Positions 14,931-23,063 of a DNA stretch of 33,271 nucleotides are shown piece after piece. The stretch comes from Alphaproteobacteria bacterium (GTDB lineage: Bacteria > Pseudomonadota > Alphaproteobacteria > Puniceispirillales > UBA1172): the NCBI GenBank assembly GCA_023259875.1, contig JALRFL010000082.1, forward strand, positions 1 to 33,271. The letters are read 5' to 3'. How positions within the stretch are numbered: the stretch's first letter is position 1; every line of letters begins with the position of its first letter. A program made the translations under genes and the position numbers. The notes beneath the pieces were generated by a model that saw only the letters and a list, made by a program, of their open reading frames with translations, ran no database searches and was not told the origin of the DNA.

Positions 14931-17540
14931 ATGTCATCCCGTCATCCTCCGCCTATTGCCATTTTGGGCCCGACGAATACGGGCAAGACGCATTACGCCA
15001 TGGAACGGATGTTTGGGCATGCGTCAGGTATGATTGGCTTTCCTTTGCGCCTGCTGGCACGCGAAAATTACGATCGGGCGGTGGCAAGGCTGGGGGCTGA
15101 CCGTGTTGCCTTAATCACGGGCGAAGAAAAGATTGTCCCTGAAAAAGCAAGTTATTTTCTCTGCACGGTTGAGGCGATGCCTATGGATCGCCGTGTGGCT
15201 TTTATGGCAATCGATGAAGTGCAATTGGCCGCTGATCCGGAACGCGGCCATGTGTTTACTGACCGCATCCTTCATGCGCGTGGATATGAAGAAACCCTGC
15301 TTTTGGGGGCGGAAACGATTCGCCGTGTGCTCGAAGCCTTGTTTCCAGAAATCGACATCCAGATTCGTCAGCGCTTCTCAAAGTTAAGCTGGTCAGGACA
15401 GAAAAAAGTCACGCGCTTGCCCCGCCGTTCCGCGGTGGTGGTATTCAGTATCGCCGAGGTCTATCAGCTTGCTGAATTGATCCGCCGGCAACGCGGCGGC
15501 ACGGCGGTTGTCATGGGGGCGTTAAGCCCACGCACTCGAAACGCGCAGGTGGAGATGTTTCAATCAGGTGAGGTCGATTATTTGGTTGCCACCGATGCAA
15601 TTGGTATGGGCTTGAACATGGATATTGATCATGTTGCGCTGGCAGGGGATACCAAATTTGATGGTCGGCGCCCGCGGCGGTTGACGGCGGCTGAACTTGC
15701 CCAGATTGCTGGCCGTGCCGGACGCCATACTAAAGATGGCAGTTTTGGGGTCACCGAGGGCTGTGAGGTCTTTGAAGATGAGGTTATTGCCGCGATTGAG
15801 GATCACCGATTCCCATTTCTAGGCGGGGTGTTTTGGCGCAATTCTGATTTGGATATGCGCTCTCCTGATCATCTCTTGCGAAGCCTTGAGGCGGCACCCA
15901 CCCATGCCATGCTGACACGCAAAGCGGATGCCGAAGATCACCAAACGCTTGTCAGTTTACTGGAAATGGATGATATCCGCGCCATGGCCTATGGTGAGGA
16001 AAAGGTGCGCTTGTTGTTTGAAATTGCGCAGATTCCTGATTTTCAGAAAAGCTTCACCGATAGCCATGTGCAAATGCTGGCGCGCATATATAGCCATCTG
16101 GCACAAGGCGAAACTTTACCCAAAGATTGGGTCGCTAGCCAGATTAGCCGCCTTGACCGCATTGATGGCGATATTGATACGGTGATGACACGGCTTGCCC
16201 ATATTCGCACATGGACTTATATTACACAGCGTTCCGCTTGGATTGATCATGATCAAACATGGCAGGATGAAGCCAGACAAATCGAAGATCGGCTTTCAGA
16301 CTGTTTGCATACCAATCTGACGCAACGCTTTGTAGATAGACGAGCCGCAAGGCTGTCACGACGTTTGAAGGATAATGATCACTTGGTATGTGCTGTTAGA
16401 TCAGATGGAACCGTTCTGGTGGAAGGGGAAGAAGTCGGCCAGCTAGATGGCTTTATCTTTACGCCTTCCCTGTCCCAAGGCGATATCGAAAAACCTATTA
16501 TTGCCGCTGCGCGTAAAGGGCTGGCGGATGAGATTCGCCGTCGCGCGCAGGCCTTGGCGGCGAGTGCGGATTTGGCCTTTCATCTCAACCCCAAGGGGCA
16601 GATCACTTGGCGCGAATCAGTTATTGGCCAGTTGGTGAAAGGGGCTAGTATTGATCAGCCGCGCGCAGAAGTGATGCCAAGCCAGTTGCTTGAAGGCGAT
16701 CAGTTGAAAATGGTTGCTGATCGGTTAAATCGTTTTGCCGCTGAAATGCCGCGCCAGAAACTAGAAAAGCTCTATCAACTGGTGAGTGATGACATGACAG
16801 GCGTGCCGCGCGGCATAGCATTCCAAATGTTTGAGGCGTTAGGGGTTTTGCCGCGCCGCAAAGTGATGGATATGATTCAAAAACTGGATGAAGAAGGCAA
16901 GCGGCAACTGGCGCGTGCCGGGGTGAGAATCGGCGTGGATATGCTTTATATGCCAGACCTTTTGAAGCCCTCACAAATTGACATTAGGGCCTTATTGTTC
17001 AGCCTTTTTCATGATGAGTTTCCCCCATCTGGCCCACCACCTGCGGGCAGGGTAGCAATAGATCATATTGACGGCGTCAGCGATGCCTATTGGCTAGCCA
17101 CAGGATATCGGCGGATTGGCGGCAGGGTGATGCGCGTGGACATGGCAGAACGCTTGGCGGCCGTGGTACGCGCGGCTAGCCGCGAAGGGGTTTTTCGAAT
17201 CAGTGAGGAAATGTTGTCTCTGGCTGGGGCAACGCGTGAACAAATGCAGGTTATGATTGAAGATTTCGGGTTCAAGAAAACAGGTGAAGACCCTTCAGAA
17301 GACCCAGAAAAGCCAGCTATTGCCCTTTTTGAAAGGCCTGCCAGACCAAAACCAGCCCGAAACGCTAACCATTCTGATCCAAAACAAAATGGCAGAGGGG
17401 CAAAATCACGGCCTAATAAACCCCAAGATTCTTCTAGCCGTAAAGGCAAGAAAAGCGGCCCTAAGGCCGACGCCCCTATTGACCCTAATTCCCCTTTTGC
17501 CGTGCTAGCACAGCTCAAATCACGCCAGCAAAGGCCATGA
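14931..17540 (+). CDS. SUV3-like DExH-box RNA helicase with basic C-terminal tail
   Basis: The 869-residue superfamily 2 helicase is of the SUV3/MgpS kind, related to mitochondrial RNA helicase SUV3. Walker A GPTNTGKT is at 13-20, the DEVQ box at 95-98, motif V around ATDAIGMGLNMDIDHVALAG and motif VI QIAGRAGR at 258-265, so the ATPase core looks intact. A long helical region follows, resembling the SUV3 C-terminal part. The last 90 or so residues are Lys/Arg/Pro/Ser-rich and probably disordered, but end in an ordered-looking motif DPNSPFAVLAQLK. By analogy it should unwind structured RNA for decay or ribosome-related work; the bacterial role is not well defined. It overlaps the next gene by four bases (ATGA), so helicase and S4 protein are co-translated. 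Confidence 0.92.
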   Translation: MSSRHPPPIAILGPTNTGKTHYAMERMFGHASGMIGFPLRLLARENYDRAVARLGADRVALITGEEKIVPEKASYFLCTVEAMPMDRRVAFMAIDEVQLAADPERGHVFTDRILHARGYEETLLLGAETIRRVLEALFPEIDIQIRQRFSKLSWSGQKKVTRLPRRSAVVVFSIAEVYQLAELIRRQRGGTAVVMGALSPRTRNAQVEMFQSGEVDYLVATDAIGMGLNMDIDHVALAGDTKFDGRRPRRLTAAELAQIAGRAGRHTKDGSFGVTEGCEVFEDEVIAAIEDHRFPFLGGVFWRNSDLDMRSPDHLLRSLEAAPTHAMLTRKADAEDHQTLVSLLEMDDIRAMAYGEEKVRLLFEIAQIPDFQKSFTDSHVQMLARIYSHLAQGETLPKDWVASQISRLDRIDGDIDTVMTRLAHIRTWTYITQRSAWIDHDQTWQDEARQIEDRLSDCLHTNLTQRFVDRRAARLSRRLKDNDHLVCAVRSDGTVLVEGEEVGQLDGFIFTPSLSQGDIEKPIIAAARKGLADEIRRRAQALAASADLAFHLNPKGQITWRESVIGQLVKGASIDQPRAEVMPSQLLEGDQLKMVADRLNRFAAEMPRQKLEKLYQLVSDDMTGVPRGIAFQMFEALGVLPRRKVMDMIQKLDEEGKRQLARAGVRIGVDMLYMPDLLKPSQIDIRALLFSLFHDEFPPSGPPPAGRVAIDHIDGVSDAYWLATGYRRIGGRVMRVDMAERLAAVVRAASREGVFRISEEMLSLAGATREQMQVMIEDFGFKKTGEDPSEDPEKPAIALFERPARPKPARNANHSDPKQNGRGAKSRPNKPQDSSSRKGKKSGPKADAPIDPNSPFAVLAQLKSRQQRP

Positions 17541-17944
17541 ATGAGACTGCTGAGAGCGAGACCGCCGCGCGTAATGGGCCAAGACTAGACAAATGGTTGT
17601 GGACGGCGCGGTTTTTTAAGACCCGATCCTTGGCAACTCAGCTGATCTCGGCTGGACGCTTACGGCTGGACGGAACGATTATGTCAAAACCCCACCGCCA
17701 AGCCCAGCGTGATATGGTGCTGACTTTTCCGCAAGGGGATCATATTCGTGTGATCCGTATTCTTGGCTTTTCTGAAAGGCGAGGGCCTGCGGTTGAGGCG
17801 GTGCAATTATATGAAGACCTTGCGCCCCCTGAACCCAGATCAAAAACCCAGAAAGATGAGGTAAACTCAAGCGTTACGCGCGCCCCTGGAAGCGGAAGGC
17901 CGACCAAAAAAGATCGCCGAGCGATTGATCGTCTGATGCGATGA
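17537..17944 (+). CDS. S4-domain RNA-binding protein (HslR/Hsp15-like)
   Basis: The 135-residue basic protein has an S4 RNA-binding domain at about residues 15-80 (RLDKWLWTARFFKTRSLA, then LISAGRLRLDG and KPHRQAQRDM). It is followed by a short beta region and a charged tail. It is like Hsp15/HslR, which binds stalled 50S subunits carrying nascent chains. The ATG overlaps the helicase stop by four bases, so the two RNA-handling proteins are made together. It may therefore act with the helicase on ribosomal or structured RNA (inference). Confidence 0.9.
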   Translation: MNETAESETAARNGPRLDKWLWTARFFKTRSLATQLISAGRLRLDGTIMSKPHRQAQRDMVLTFPQGDHIRVIRILGFSERRGPAVEAVQLYEDLAPPEPRSKTQKDEVNSSVTRAPGSGRPTKKDRRAIDRLMR

Positions 17945-18009
17945 TTTGCCTATTGCCTCACCTGCCAGCTTTCGCTAAAACATCACCACACGAACTGGGA
18001 TGATGACTC

Positions 18010-18351
18010 ATGACTTATATCGTCAACGACAAATGTATTCGCTGCAAATATACCGATTGTGTTGAGGTATGCCCTGTTGATTGTTTCTATGAGGGGGAAA
18101 GCATGCTTGTGATTCACCCTGATGAATGTATTGATTGCGGTGTCTGCGAGCCAGAATGCCCACCTGAAGCGATTCTCCCCGACACAGATCAAGGGGCAGA
18201 AAAATGGTTGCAGTTCAACGCGGATAAATCCCTCGCTTGGCCAAATATTACCAGACGCAAGGATGCGCCGGCTGATGCTGATGATTTCCAAGATGTTGAA
18301 GGCAAGTTTGAAGCCTATTTTGTTGATCGCCCCGGCGAAGGCGATGTCTAG
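18010..18351 (+). CDS. fdxA: 7Fe ferredoxin FdxA ([3Fe-4S][4Fe-4S])
   Basis: The 113-residue ferredoxin has two cluster motifs. The first, with cysteines at 9, 12, 17, 21 and 25 (CIRCKYTDCVEVCPVDC), and the second, with cysteines at 40, 43, 46 and 50 (CIDCGVCEPEC), give the pattern of a seven-iron ferredoxin. The acidic C-terminal half with FNADKSLAWPNITRRKD is typical of the alphaproteobacterial FdxA family. It is a soluble electron carrier whose partner is not indicated by the neighbours. The gene order S4 protein, fdxA, carD is one I recall from other alphaproteobacteria. A hairpin with a short T-run follows it. Confidence 0.96.
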   Translation: MTYIVNDKCIRCKYTDCVEVCPVDCFYEGESMLVIHPDECIDCGVCEPECPPEAILPDTDQGAEKWLQFNADKSLAWPNITRRKDAPADADDFQDVEGKFEAYFVDRPGEGDV

Positions 18352-18376
18352 GCTATAAGCATTAAAATCCATCCAG

Positions 18377-18407
18377 AATCACACTGACTTTCCAAAAGTC
18401 TGATTTT
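18377..18407 (+). terminator. Probable intrinsic terminator of fdxA
   Basis: GACTTT (18386-18391) and AAAGTC (18395-18400) form a six-base-pair hairpin with a CCA loop. It can be extended by AATCA (18377-18381) with TGATT (18401-18405) across a four-base bulge. A short TTTT run (18404-18407) follows. It lies 25 bases after the fdxA stop, in the 241-base gap before carD. Confidence 0.5.
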
Positions 18408-18528
18408 GTGGTATTATTACTCTTAGATGATTGTGTGTTTAGGCATAATGCAGGCTATACGCCCGCGTTTTCACTAAACATGAAAGATAACTTTGAAAAT
18501 GTGATCATGATTCATTCGTCTTATGCCA

Positions 18529-18546
18529 TGTTTCAAATGCGAAACA
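18529..18546 (+). other. Small hairpin in the carD leader
   Basis: TGTTTC and GAAACA pair perfectly around AAATGC, about 45 bases before the carD start. No clear -10/-35 pair is seen in the rest of this 241-base gap. It could be a regulatory stem in the carD leader, or chance in an AT-rich region. Confidence 0.25.
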
Positions 18547-18592
18547 GGATGATGATGTGATTGGTCATTTTCATTGAGAAACGGGAAGATTA

Positions 18593-19105
18593 ATGGCTGC
18601 GAAAGAAAAGAAAGCAATCGTTGAGTTTAACGCCAATGATTTTGTGGTTTATCCTACCCATGGGGTGGGGCGTATTTTGGGAACGGAAACACAGACCATC
18701 GCTGGGTTTAAAATGGATGTTCTGATTGTCCGGTTTGAACAAGACCGGATGACCTTGCGCGTGCCACTGGAAAAGGCGCGTAGCCTTGGGTTGAGAACGC
18801 TATCTTCAAAAAAACAAATGGAAGAAGCGATCACCACCCTAAAGGGCAAGGCCAAATCACGCCGGGATATGTGGTCAAAACGCGCTAAGGTATATGATGA
18901 TAAAATTCGGTCAGGTGACCCGGTTTCTATTGCCGAAGTCGTGCGTGATTTGCGTCGCCGCGAAAACCAGACGGAACAGTCTTACAGCGAAAGGCAAATG
19001 TATCAGGCGGCACTTGAACGGCTGGCTAGAGAATTCGCCGCTATTGAACAAATTGACCAGTCTGCCGCGGCAGATAAACTGGAACATTTGATGGATGCGG
19101 CCTAA
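18593..19105 (+). CDS. carD: CarD/CdnL-family RNA polymerase-binding regulator
   Basis: The 170-residue protein has an N-terminal RNA polymerase-interaction (RID, Tudor-like) domain at about 12-70, starting FVVYPTHGVGRILG and containing LRVPLEKARSLGLR. A helical C-terminal DNA-contacting domain (about 80-165) contains RRDMWSKRAKVYDDKI and VVRDLRRRENQTEQSYSERQMY. CarD proteins bind the beta subunit and stabilise open promoter complexes, often at rRNA promoters. It sits alone between two hairpins, so it may be a separate transcript, and precedes the sigma factor rpoH. Confidence 0.95.
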   Translation: MAAKEKKAIVEFNANDFVVYPTHGVGRILGTETQTIAGFKMDVLIVRFEQDRMTLRVPLEKARSLGLRTLSSKKQMEEAITTLKGKAKSRRDMWSKRAKVYDDKIRSGDPVSIAEVVRDLRRRENQTEQSYSERQMYQAALERLAREFAAIEQIDQSAAADKLEHLMDAA

Positions 19106-19111
19106 ACTATT

Positions 19112-19148
19112 GATATCGGGTGGCATCATTGTGATCTCACCCGATGTC
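19112..19148 (+). terminator. Strong two-part hairpin between carD and rpoH
   Basis: ATCGGGTG (19115-19122) pairs perfectly with CACCCGAT (19138-19145), extended outward by one G:T and two Watson-Crick pairs. Inside, ATCA and TGAT pair around TTG with only a 2x2 internal loop between the stems. It begins seven bases after the carD stop. No T-run follows directly (the run of eight T begins at 19170), so it is a probable but atypical carD terminator. Confidence 0.5.
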
Positions 19149-19261
19149 TTGTCATATTGGCAGAGGTAATTTTTTTTAGAAATTAGACTTGATCTTGTTT
19201 TTTAATGAACTAATTCCTTAAATGAATAAATAAAATAAAATTTATAATTTAGGTGCAGGAA

Positions 19262-20146
19262 ATGAGTGAAAGTGTAAATCGCGACGCGATTAACTATGAT
19301 AATCAGTTTATTCGCCGCGTTATGCGAGAAGACCTCCTTGAGCGTCAAGAAGAACTCGAACTTGCCATAGCTTGGCGTGATCATCAGGATGAACGCGCTC
19401 TGCACCGTCTGGTCATGGCTTACTCTCGCCTTGTGGTCAGTGTCGCTTCTAAATTCCGCCATTATGGCCTGCCTGTTGGTGATCTGATCCAAGAGGGCAA
19501 TATCGGCATTATGCAGGCGGCTAATCGCTTTGATCCTGATCGCGAAGTCCGGTTTTCAACCTATTCCGTGTGGTGGATTAGGGCGTCTATTCAGGATTAT
19601 GTGTTGCGGAACTGGTCGATTGTCCGCACCGGAACAACCTCTGCCCATAAATCCTTGTTTTTTAAGCTTCGCCGTCTGCGCGCCCGCATTGGTGAGGCGG
19701 ATGGCGGCGCATTGACCACCGATGGCCGTGAACAGATCGCGCAAAGCATTGGTGTGTCCGTCAATGATGTTCAGCATATGGAAATGCGGATGTCTGGCGC
19801 AGATGCGTCCCTTAATGCGATGGTAGGCGAGAACAGCGATAATTCTATCCAAGATTTTCTGGTTGATGACAGACCAAATCCTGAACAATCTGCCATGATG
19901 GCGACCGATGCTGTGACATTGTCGTCGTGGCTGAAAGACGCACTTGATGACCTAAGCGACCGGGAAAGATTGATTATTCAGCGGCGGCGTCTTGAAGAAG
20001 AAGGATCAACCCTAGAACAGCTGGGTTTTGACTTTGGTGTCAGCAAAGAACGGATCCGCCAATTAGAGGCCAGAGCCTTTAACAAAATTCGGGATAATCT
20101 AGAAAGACGCGTGGCAAATATCAGCGATTTGCCATTCATGGCCTAG
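19262..20146 (+). CDS. rpoH: Heat-shock-type sigma factor RpoH (sigma-32)
   Basis: The sigma-70-family factor of 294 residues has region 2 (LIQEGNIGIMQAANRFDP, then RFSTYSVWWIRASIQDYVLRNWSIVR), the RpoH-specific box (HKSLFFKLRRLRARIG) and region 4.2 (GFDFGVSKERIRQLEARAF). It lacks region 1.1, as expected. It directs RNA polymerase to heat-shock and stress promoters. Alphaproteobacteria often have two RpoH versions, one linked to photo-oxidative stress; sequence alone does not say which this is. The frame begins at a GTG at 19253, but AGG at 19251-19253, eight bases from the ATG at 19262, makes that ATG the likely start. The leader is very AT-rich. The next gene starts 13 bases after its stop. 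Confidence 0.93.
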   Translation: MSESVNRDAINYDNQFIRRVMREDLLERQEELELAIAWRDHQDERALHRLVMAYSRLVVSVASKFRHYGLPVGDLIQEGNIGIMQAANRFDPDREVRFSTYSVWWIRASIQDYVLRNWSIVRTGTTSAHKSLFFKLRRLRARIGEADGGALTTDGREQIAQSIGVSVNDVQHMEMRMSGADASLNAMVGENSDNSIQDFLVDDRPNPEQSAMMATDAVTLSSWLKDALDDLSDRERLIIQRRRLEEEGSTLEQLGFDFGVSKERIRQLEARAFNKIRDNLERRVANISDLPFMA

Positions 20147-20159
20147 ACAGAAATCATCA

Positions 20160-21110
20160 ATGCGTTCATCTGATAATTTTGATCGCCTTCATCCCCCTAT
20201 CACACCTTTTGCTAGGCATCGCATAGACACGGGCGATGGCCACAACCTTTATGTTGAGGAATGTGGCAACCCAAAGGGTATTCCCGTTATATTTCTTCAT
20301 GGTGGCCCGGGGTCAGGCATTTCCGCTATGCACCGGCGGATGTTTGATCCGGCGCGGTTTCGCGCCATCTTGTTTGATCAGCGCGGATCAGGGCAATCGC
20401 GTCCCTTTGCCTCGGTCATCAATAACACCACCGATCACCTTGTGGCGGATATGGAACGCATTCGCAACACGCTTGGCATTGAAAAATGGTTGGTGTTTGG
20501 CGGATCATGGGGGGCTACGCTAGCGCTGGTTTATGGCATCCGCCATGCAGGGCAATGTTTAGGATTTATCCTGCGCGGTGTGTTTATGGGCACAAAGGGG
20601 GAAATTGACTGGTTTCTCTATGATATGAAGCGGTTTTATCCAGAAGCGTGGCAACGCTTTGCCAATTTTATTCCCATAGAGGAAAGGCAGGATTTGCTGA
20701 CGGCCTATACCAGCCGATTGATGGGTGAAGATGCGAATGTTGCCATGGCGGCGGCGGAAAGCTGGTCTGCTTATGAAAACTCTTGCGCTACCCTCAAGGC
20801 TGAAATGCGCGGTGGTGGTGGCCGCATGGCGCTAAGTCTGGCTAGGATGGAAGCGCATTATTTTTGTCATGATTGCTTTCTGCCTGATCATTATATCATG
20901 GATCATATTGACCGCCTTAATGGTATTCCTGCGGAGATTATTCAGGGCAGGCATGATGTCATCTGTCCTCCATTTTCGGCCCATATGCTAGCAGAACGTT
21001 GGCAAAGCGCGGATATTACCTTTGTTGATGATGCTGGTCATTCGGCGTTTGAGCCAGGAATTCTGTCACATTTGCTAGCTGGTCTTGAGCGCGTCTCGCG
21101 GTCGGTTTAA
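20160..21110 (+). CDS. pip: Prolyl aminopeptidase (proline iminopeptidase)
   Basis: This 316-residue alpha/beta hydrolase of peptidase family S33 releases N-terminal proline from peptides in the cytoplasm. The oxyanion segment HGGPGSG is near residue 47. The nucleophile Ser116 sits in GGSWGATLAL. The acid Asp is in GRHDVICPP and the catalytic His in DDAGHSAFE. Family-specific stretches FDQRGSGQSRP and AAESWSAYENSCATL are present, and length is normal. It follows rpoH by 13 bases on the same strand and may share its transcript. Confidence 0.95.
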   Translation: MRSSDNFDRLHPPITPFARHRIDTGDGHNLYVEECGNPKGIPVIFLHGGPGSGISAMHRRMFDPARFRAILFDQRGSGQSRPFASVINNTTDHLVADMERIRNTLGIEKWLVFGGSWGATLALVYGIRHAGQCLGFILRGVFMGTKGEIDWFLYDMKRFYPEAWQRFANFIPIEERQDLLTAYTSRLMGEDANVAMAAAESWSAYENSCATLKAEMRGGGGRMALSLARMEAHYFCHDCFLPDHYIMDHIDRLNGIPAEIIQGRHDVICPPFSAHMLAERWQSADITFVDDAGHSAFEPGILSHLLAGLERVSRSV

Positions 21111-21236
21111 GGCATGGCGACCAATCATCTGTTGCCGCAATGGCGATGAGGGTTGAGTTTTAATGGCATGCAAGCAATACTAATTGGGCTAAGACATCCA
21201 AAAAACGACAAACGCAAATAGTGAGGCGGATCAACC

Positions 21237-21704
21237 ATGGGTAACAAAGCAGGCTCAACGGAAACAAGCCGCGTTTTTGGTGTCACTAACAATAATGCCA
21301 TTGATATCCATGTTGGCAGGCAAATCCGCTTGCAACGAACTCTGCTTGGGCTAAGCCAAGAGCAATTGGCGCAAGGGTTATCAATCACCTTTCAGCAGAT
21401 ACAGAAATATGAACGCGGCGCTAACCGCGTCAGTGCGTCAAGATTGTGGGATATCAGCCAGATACTTGAGGTGGATATTAGTTATTTTTTCAACAATATG
21501 TCCTCATCCACCAAATCAAGTTCGCCGCGCCAAGTGGCTTTGGCCGAAGATAAGTTTGATGTGGAAGTGCCAGAAAAAGATACCCTGATGCGGCGCGAAA
21601 CCCTAGAGCTTGTTCGCCATTACTACCGGATTGAGGACGGACAAATCAGAAAAAGGGTATCAGAAATGGTGAAATCCATCTCTCAGGCCATGACAGGCCG
21701 CTAA
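21237..21704 (+). CDS. XRE-family helix-turn-helix transcriptional regulator
   Basis: The 155-residue protein has an HTH_3 DNA-binding domain at about residues 23-80 (HVGRQIRLQRTLLGLSQEQL, FQQIQKYERGANRVSASRLW, then ISQILEVDISYFF). A mixed C-terminal part ends in a helical region (ETLELVRHYYRI). This build is common in alphaproteobacteria, where one or more such regulators of about 130-150 residues are widespread. Targets are unknown. It stands alone, 126 bases after pip and about 95 before xseB, with no divergent partner that would show an operator. Confidence 0.92.
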   Translation: MGNKAGSTETSRVFGVTNNNAIDIHVGRQIRLQRTLLGLSQEQLAQGLSITFQQIQKYERGANRVSASRLWDISQILEVDISYFFNNMSSSTKSSSPRQVALAEDKFDVEVPEKDTLMRRETLELVRHYYRIEDGQIRKRVSEMVKSISQAMTGR

Positions 21705-21799
21705 GCCGCTCTGTGGCTACCCCAACAAGGTATTCGGATGATGGATGGATAATGCGATATGAAAACTGAAGCGGAACAAACAGAACAAAGGAAGTGGCT

Positions 21800-22045
21800 A
21801 TGGCAAATGAAGCCGAAAAGATGAGCTTTGAAGAAGCCTTAAAAGAATTGGAAACAATCGTTGAAAAACTTGAACGCGGTGATGTCTCCCTAGATGACGC
21901 GGTGATGGCTTATGAACGCGGCACCGAGCTGAAACAGCATTGTCAAAAAAGGCTGGATGAGGCCAAGATGCGTGTTGAAGCCATCCGCGCTAAAAAGGCC
22001 AGCTCTGTTGCCGAGGATACCGCGCCTTTTGATCAGGATAGTTAG
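21800..22045 (+). CDS. xseB: Exodeoxyribonuclease VII small subunit XseB
   Basis: The 81-residue protein carries the XseB signature (FEEALKELETIVEKLERGDV, then LDDAVMAYERGTELKQHCQ) as a helical hairpin. XseB binds in several copies to the large subunit XseA to form exonuclease VII, which degrades single-stranded DNA. The frame is open from a GTG at 21794, but AAGGAAG just upstream and family length favour the ATG at 21800. It is the first gene of the xseB-ispA-dxs-tlyA unit, a common arrangement with no functional tie to isoprenoids. Confidence 0.96.
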   Translation: MANEAEKMSFEEALKELETIVEKLERGDVSLDDAVMAYERGTELKQHCQKRLDEAKMRVEAIRAKKASSVAEDTAPFDQDS

Positions 22046-22063
22046 TTAGCAGGAGTAACCGAA

Positions 22064-23014
22064 ATGGCTTCTGATCAGCCGCCTAAGCTGGGCGAGGATG
22101 AGTTGTCGCAACATATCGGTGCGATGGCGTTGCAAACAGATACCCTTCTGGATGCCATATTCACAGATTATACAAACCATCACGCCTCTGAGCGCCTAGT
22201 TGAGGCCATGGCCTATGCCACCCTTAATGGCGGTAAGCGCATTCGCGCCTATCTTGTTTATGGTGGCGCAGGGGTGATCAATGGCCAAAACGACCAAGCC
22301 CCTCAACATGGCATTGCCAGAGTAGCCGCCGCCTTTGAATGTCTTCATGCCTATTCGCTGATCCATGATGATTTGCCGGCTATGGATGATGCCGCAACGC
22401 GGCGCGGCAAACCGTCTTGTCATTTGGCCTATGACGAAGCCACAGCCATTCTGGCAGGGGATGCGTTGCAGACGCTGGCTTTTGCCGTGCTGGCCGACCC
22501 TGATACTCATCAAGATGACAGGATACGCGCGGATCTGGTGCTTGAACTGGCAAGCGCGGCAGGATGTGCAGGAATGGCCGGTGGGCAGATGCTTGACCTT
22601 GAGGCAGAGACAAGGCGCTTCAGCCAGTCTGAAACCATGCAAATGCAGGCGCTGAAAACGGGGGCTTTGATCACCTCATCGGTGGTGGCAGGCGGGCGGT
22701 TTGCCGGGGCAGATCAGGCTAGCCTAACGCAATTACGGACTTATGGTCAGGCGGTTGGGCAGGCGTTTCAAATCGCTGATGATTTGCTGGATGCTGAAGG
22801 GGATGAAGCCATAGTCGGCAAACCCCTAGGCCAAGATGATTGGCGCGGCAAGGCAACGCTTGTGGCGCATCTAGGGCTTGATGCTGCAAGGAAAGAGGCT
22901 GAAAGGCAGGTGCGACTGGCAAAAGAGGCGCTAGGGCGCATCCCCAACTCTGCCCCCCTTTGGCTGGCGCGATTGACCGCCTTGGCTGATTTTATTATTA
23001 CCCGAAAGGCTTGA
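22064..23014 (+). CDS. ispA: Polyprenyl diphosphate synthase, farnesyl/geranylgeranyl type (IspA)
   Basis: The 316-residue all-helical trans-prenyltransferase condenses DMAPP/GPP with IPP. The first aspartate-rich motif is DDLPAMDDA and the second is DDLLDAEGDE. GGKRIRAYLVYG and the QAFQIADD segment are also present. Short-chain specificity (farnesyl diphosphate) is the default for this gene position. Chain length depends on residues before the first motif (FECLHAYSLIHDD), and I cannot exclude geranylgeranyl diphosphate. It lies 18 bases after xseB and 49 before dxs. Confidence 0.95.
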   Translation: MASDQPPKLGEDELSQHIGAMALQTDTLLDAIFTDYTNHHASERLVEAMAYATLNGGKRIRAYLVYGGAGVINGQNDQAPQHGIARVAAAFECLHAYSLIHDDLPAMDDAATRRGKPSCHLAYDEATAILAGDALQTLAFAVLADPDTHQDDRIRADLVLELASAAGCAGMAGGQMLDLEAETRRFSQSETMQMQALKTGALITSSVVAGGRFAGADQASLTQLRTYGQAVGQAFQIADDLLDAEGDEAIVGKPLGQDDWRGKATLVAHLGLDAARKEAERQVRLAKEALGRIPNSAPLWLARLTALADFIITRKA

Positions 23015-23063
23015 TTTTTCTTTATTTTGATAAAGATAGAGATTAGATGATTACCTAAAGACA

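Noticed and set aside
17087..17518. 143-codon open frame on the minus strand inside the helicase gene
   Set aside because: Antisense shadow over the basic tail of the helicase; no start signal or recognisable domain.
22196..22642. 148-codon open frame on the minus strand inside ispA
   Set aside because: Fully antisense to conserved prenyltransferase motifs; no independent evidence.
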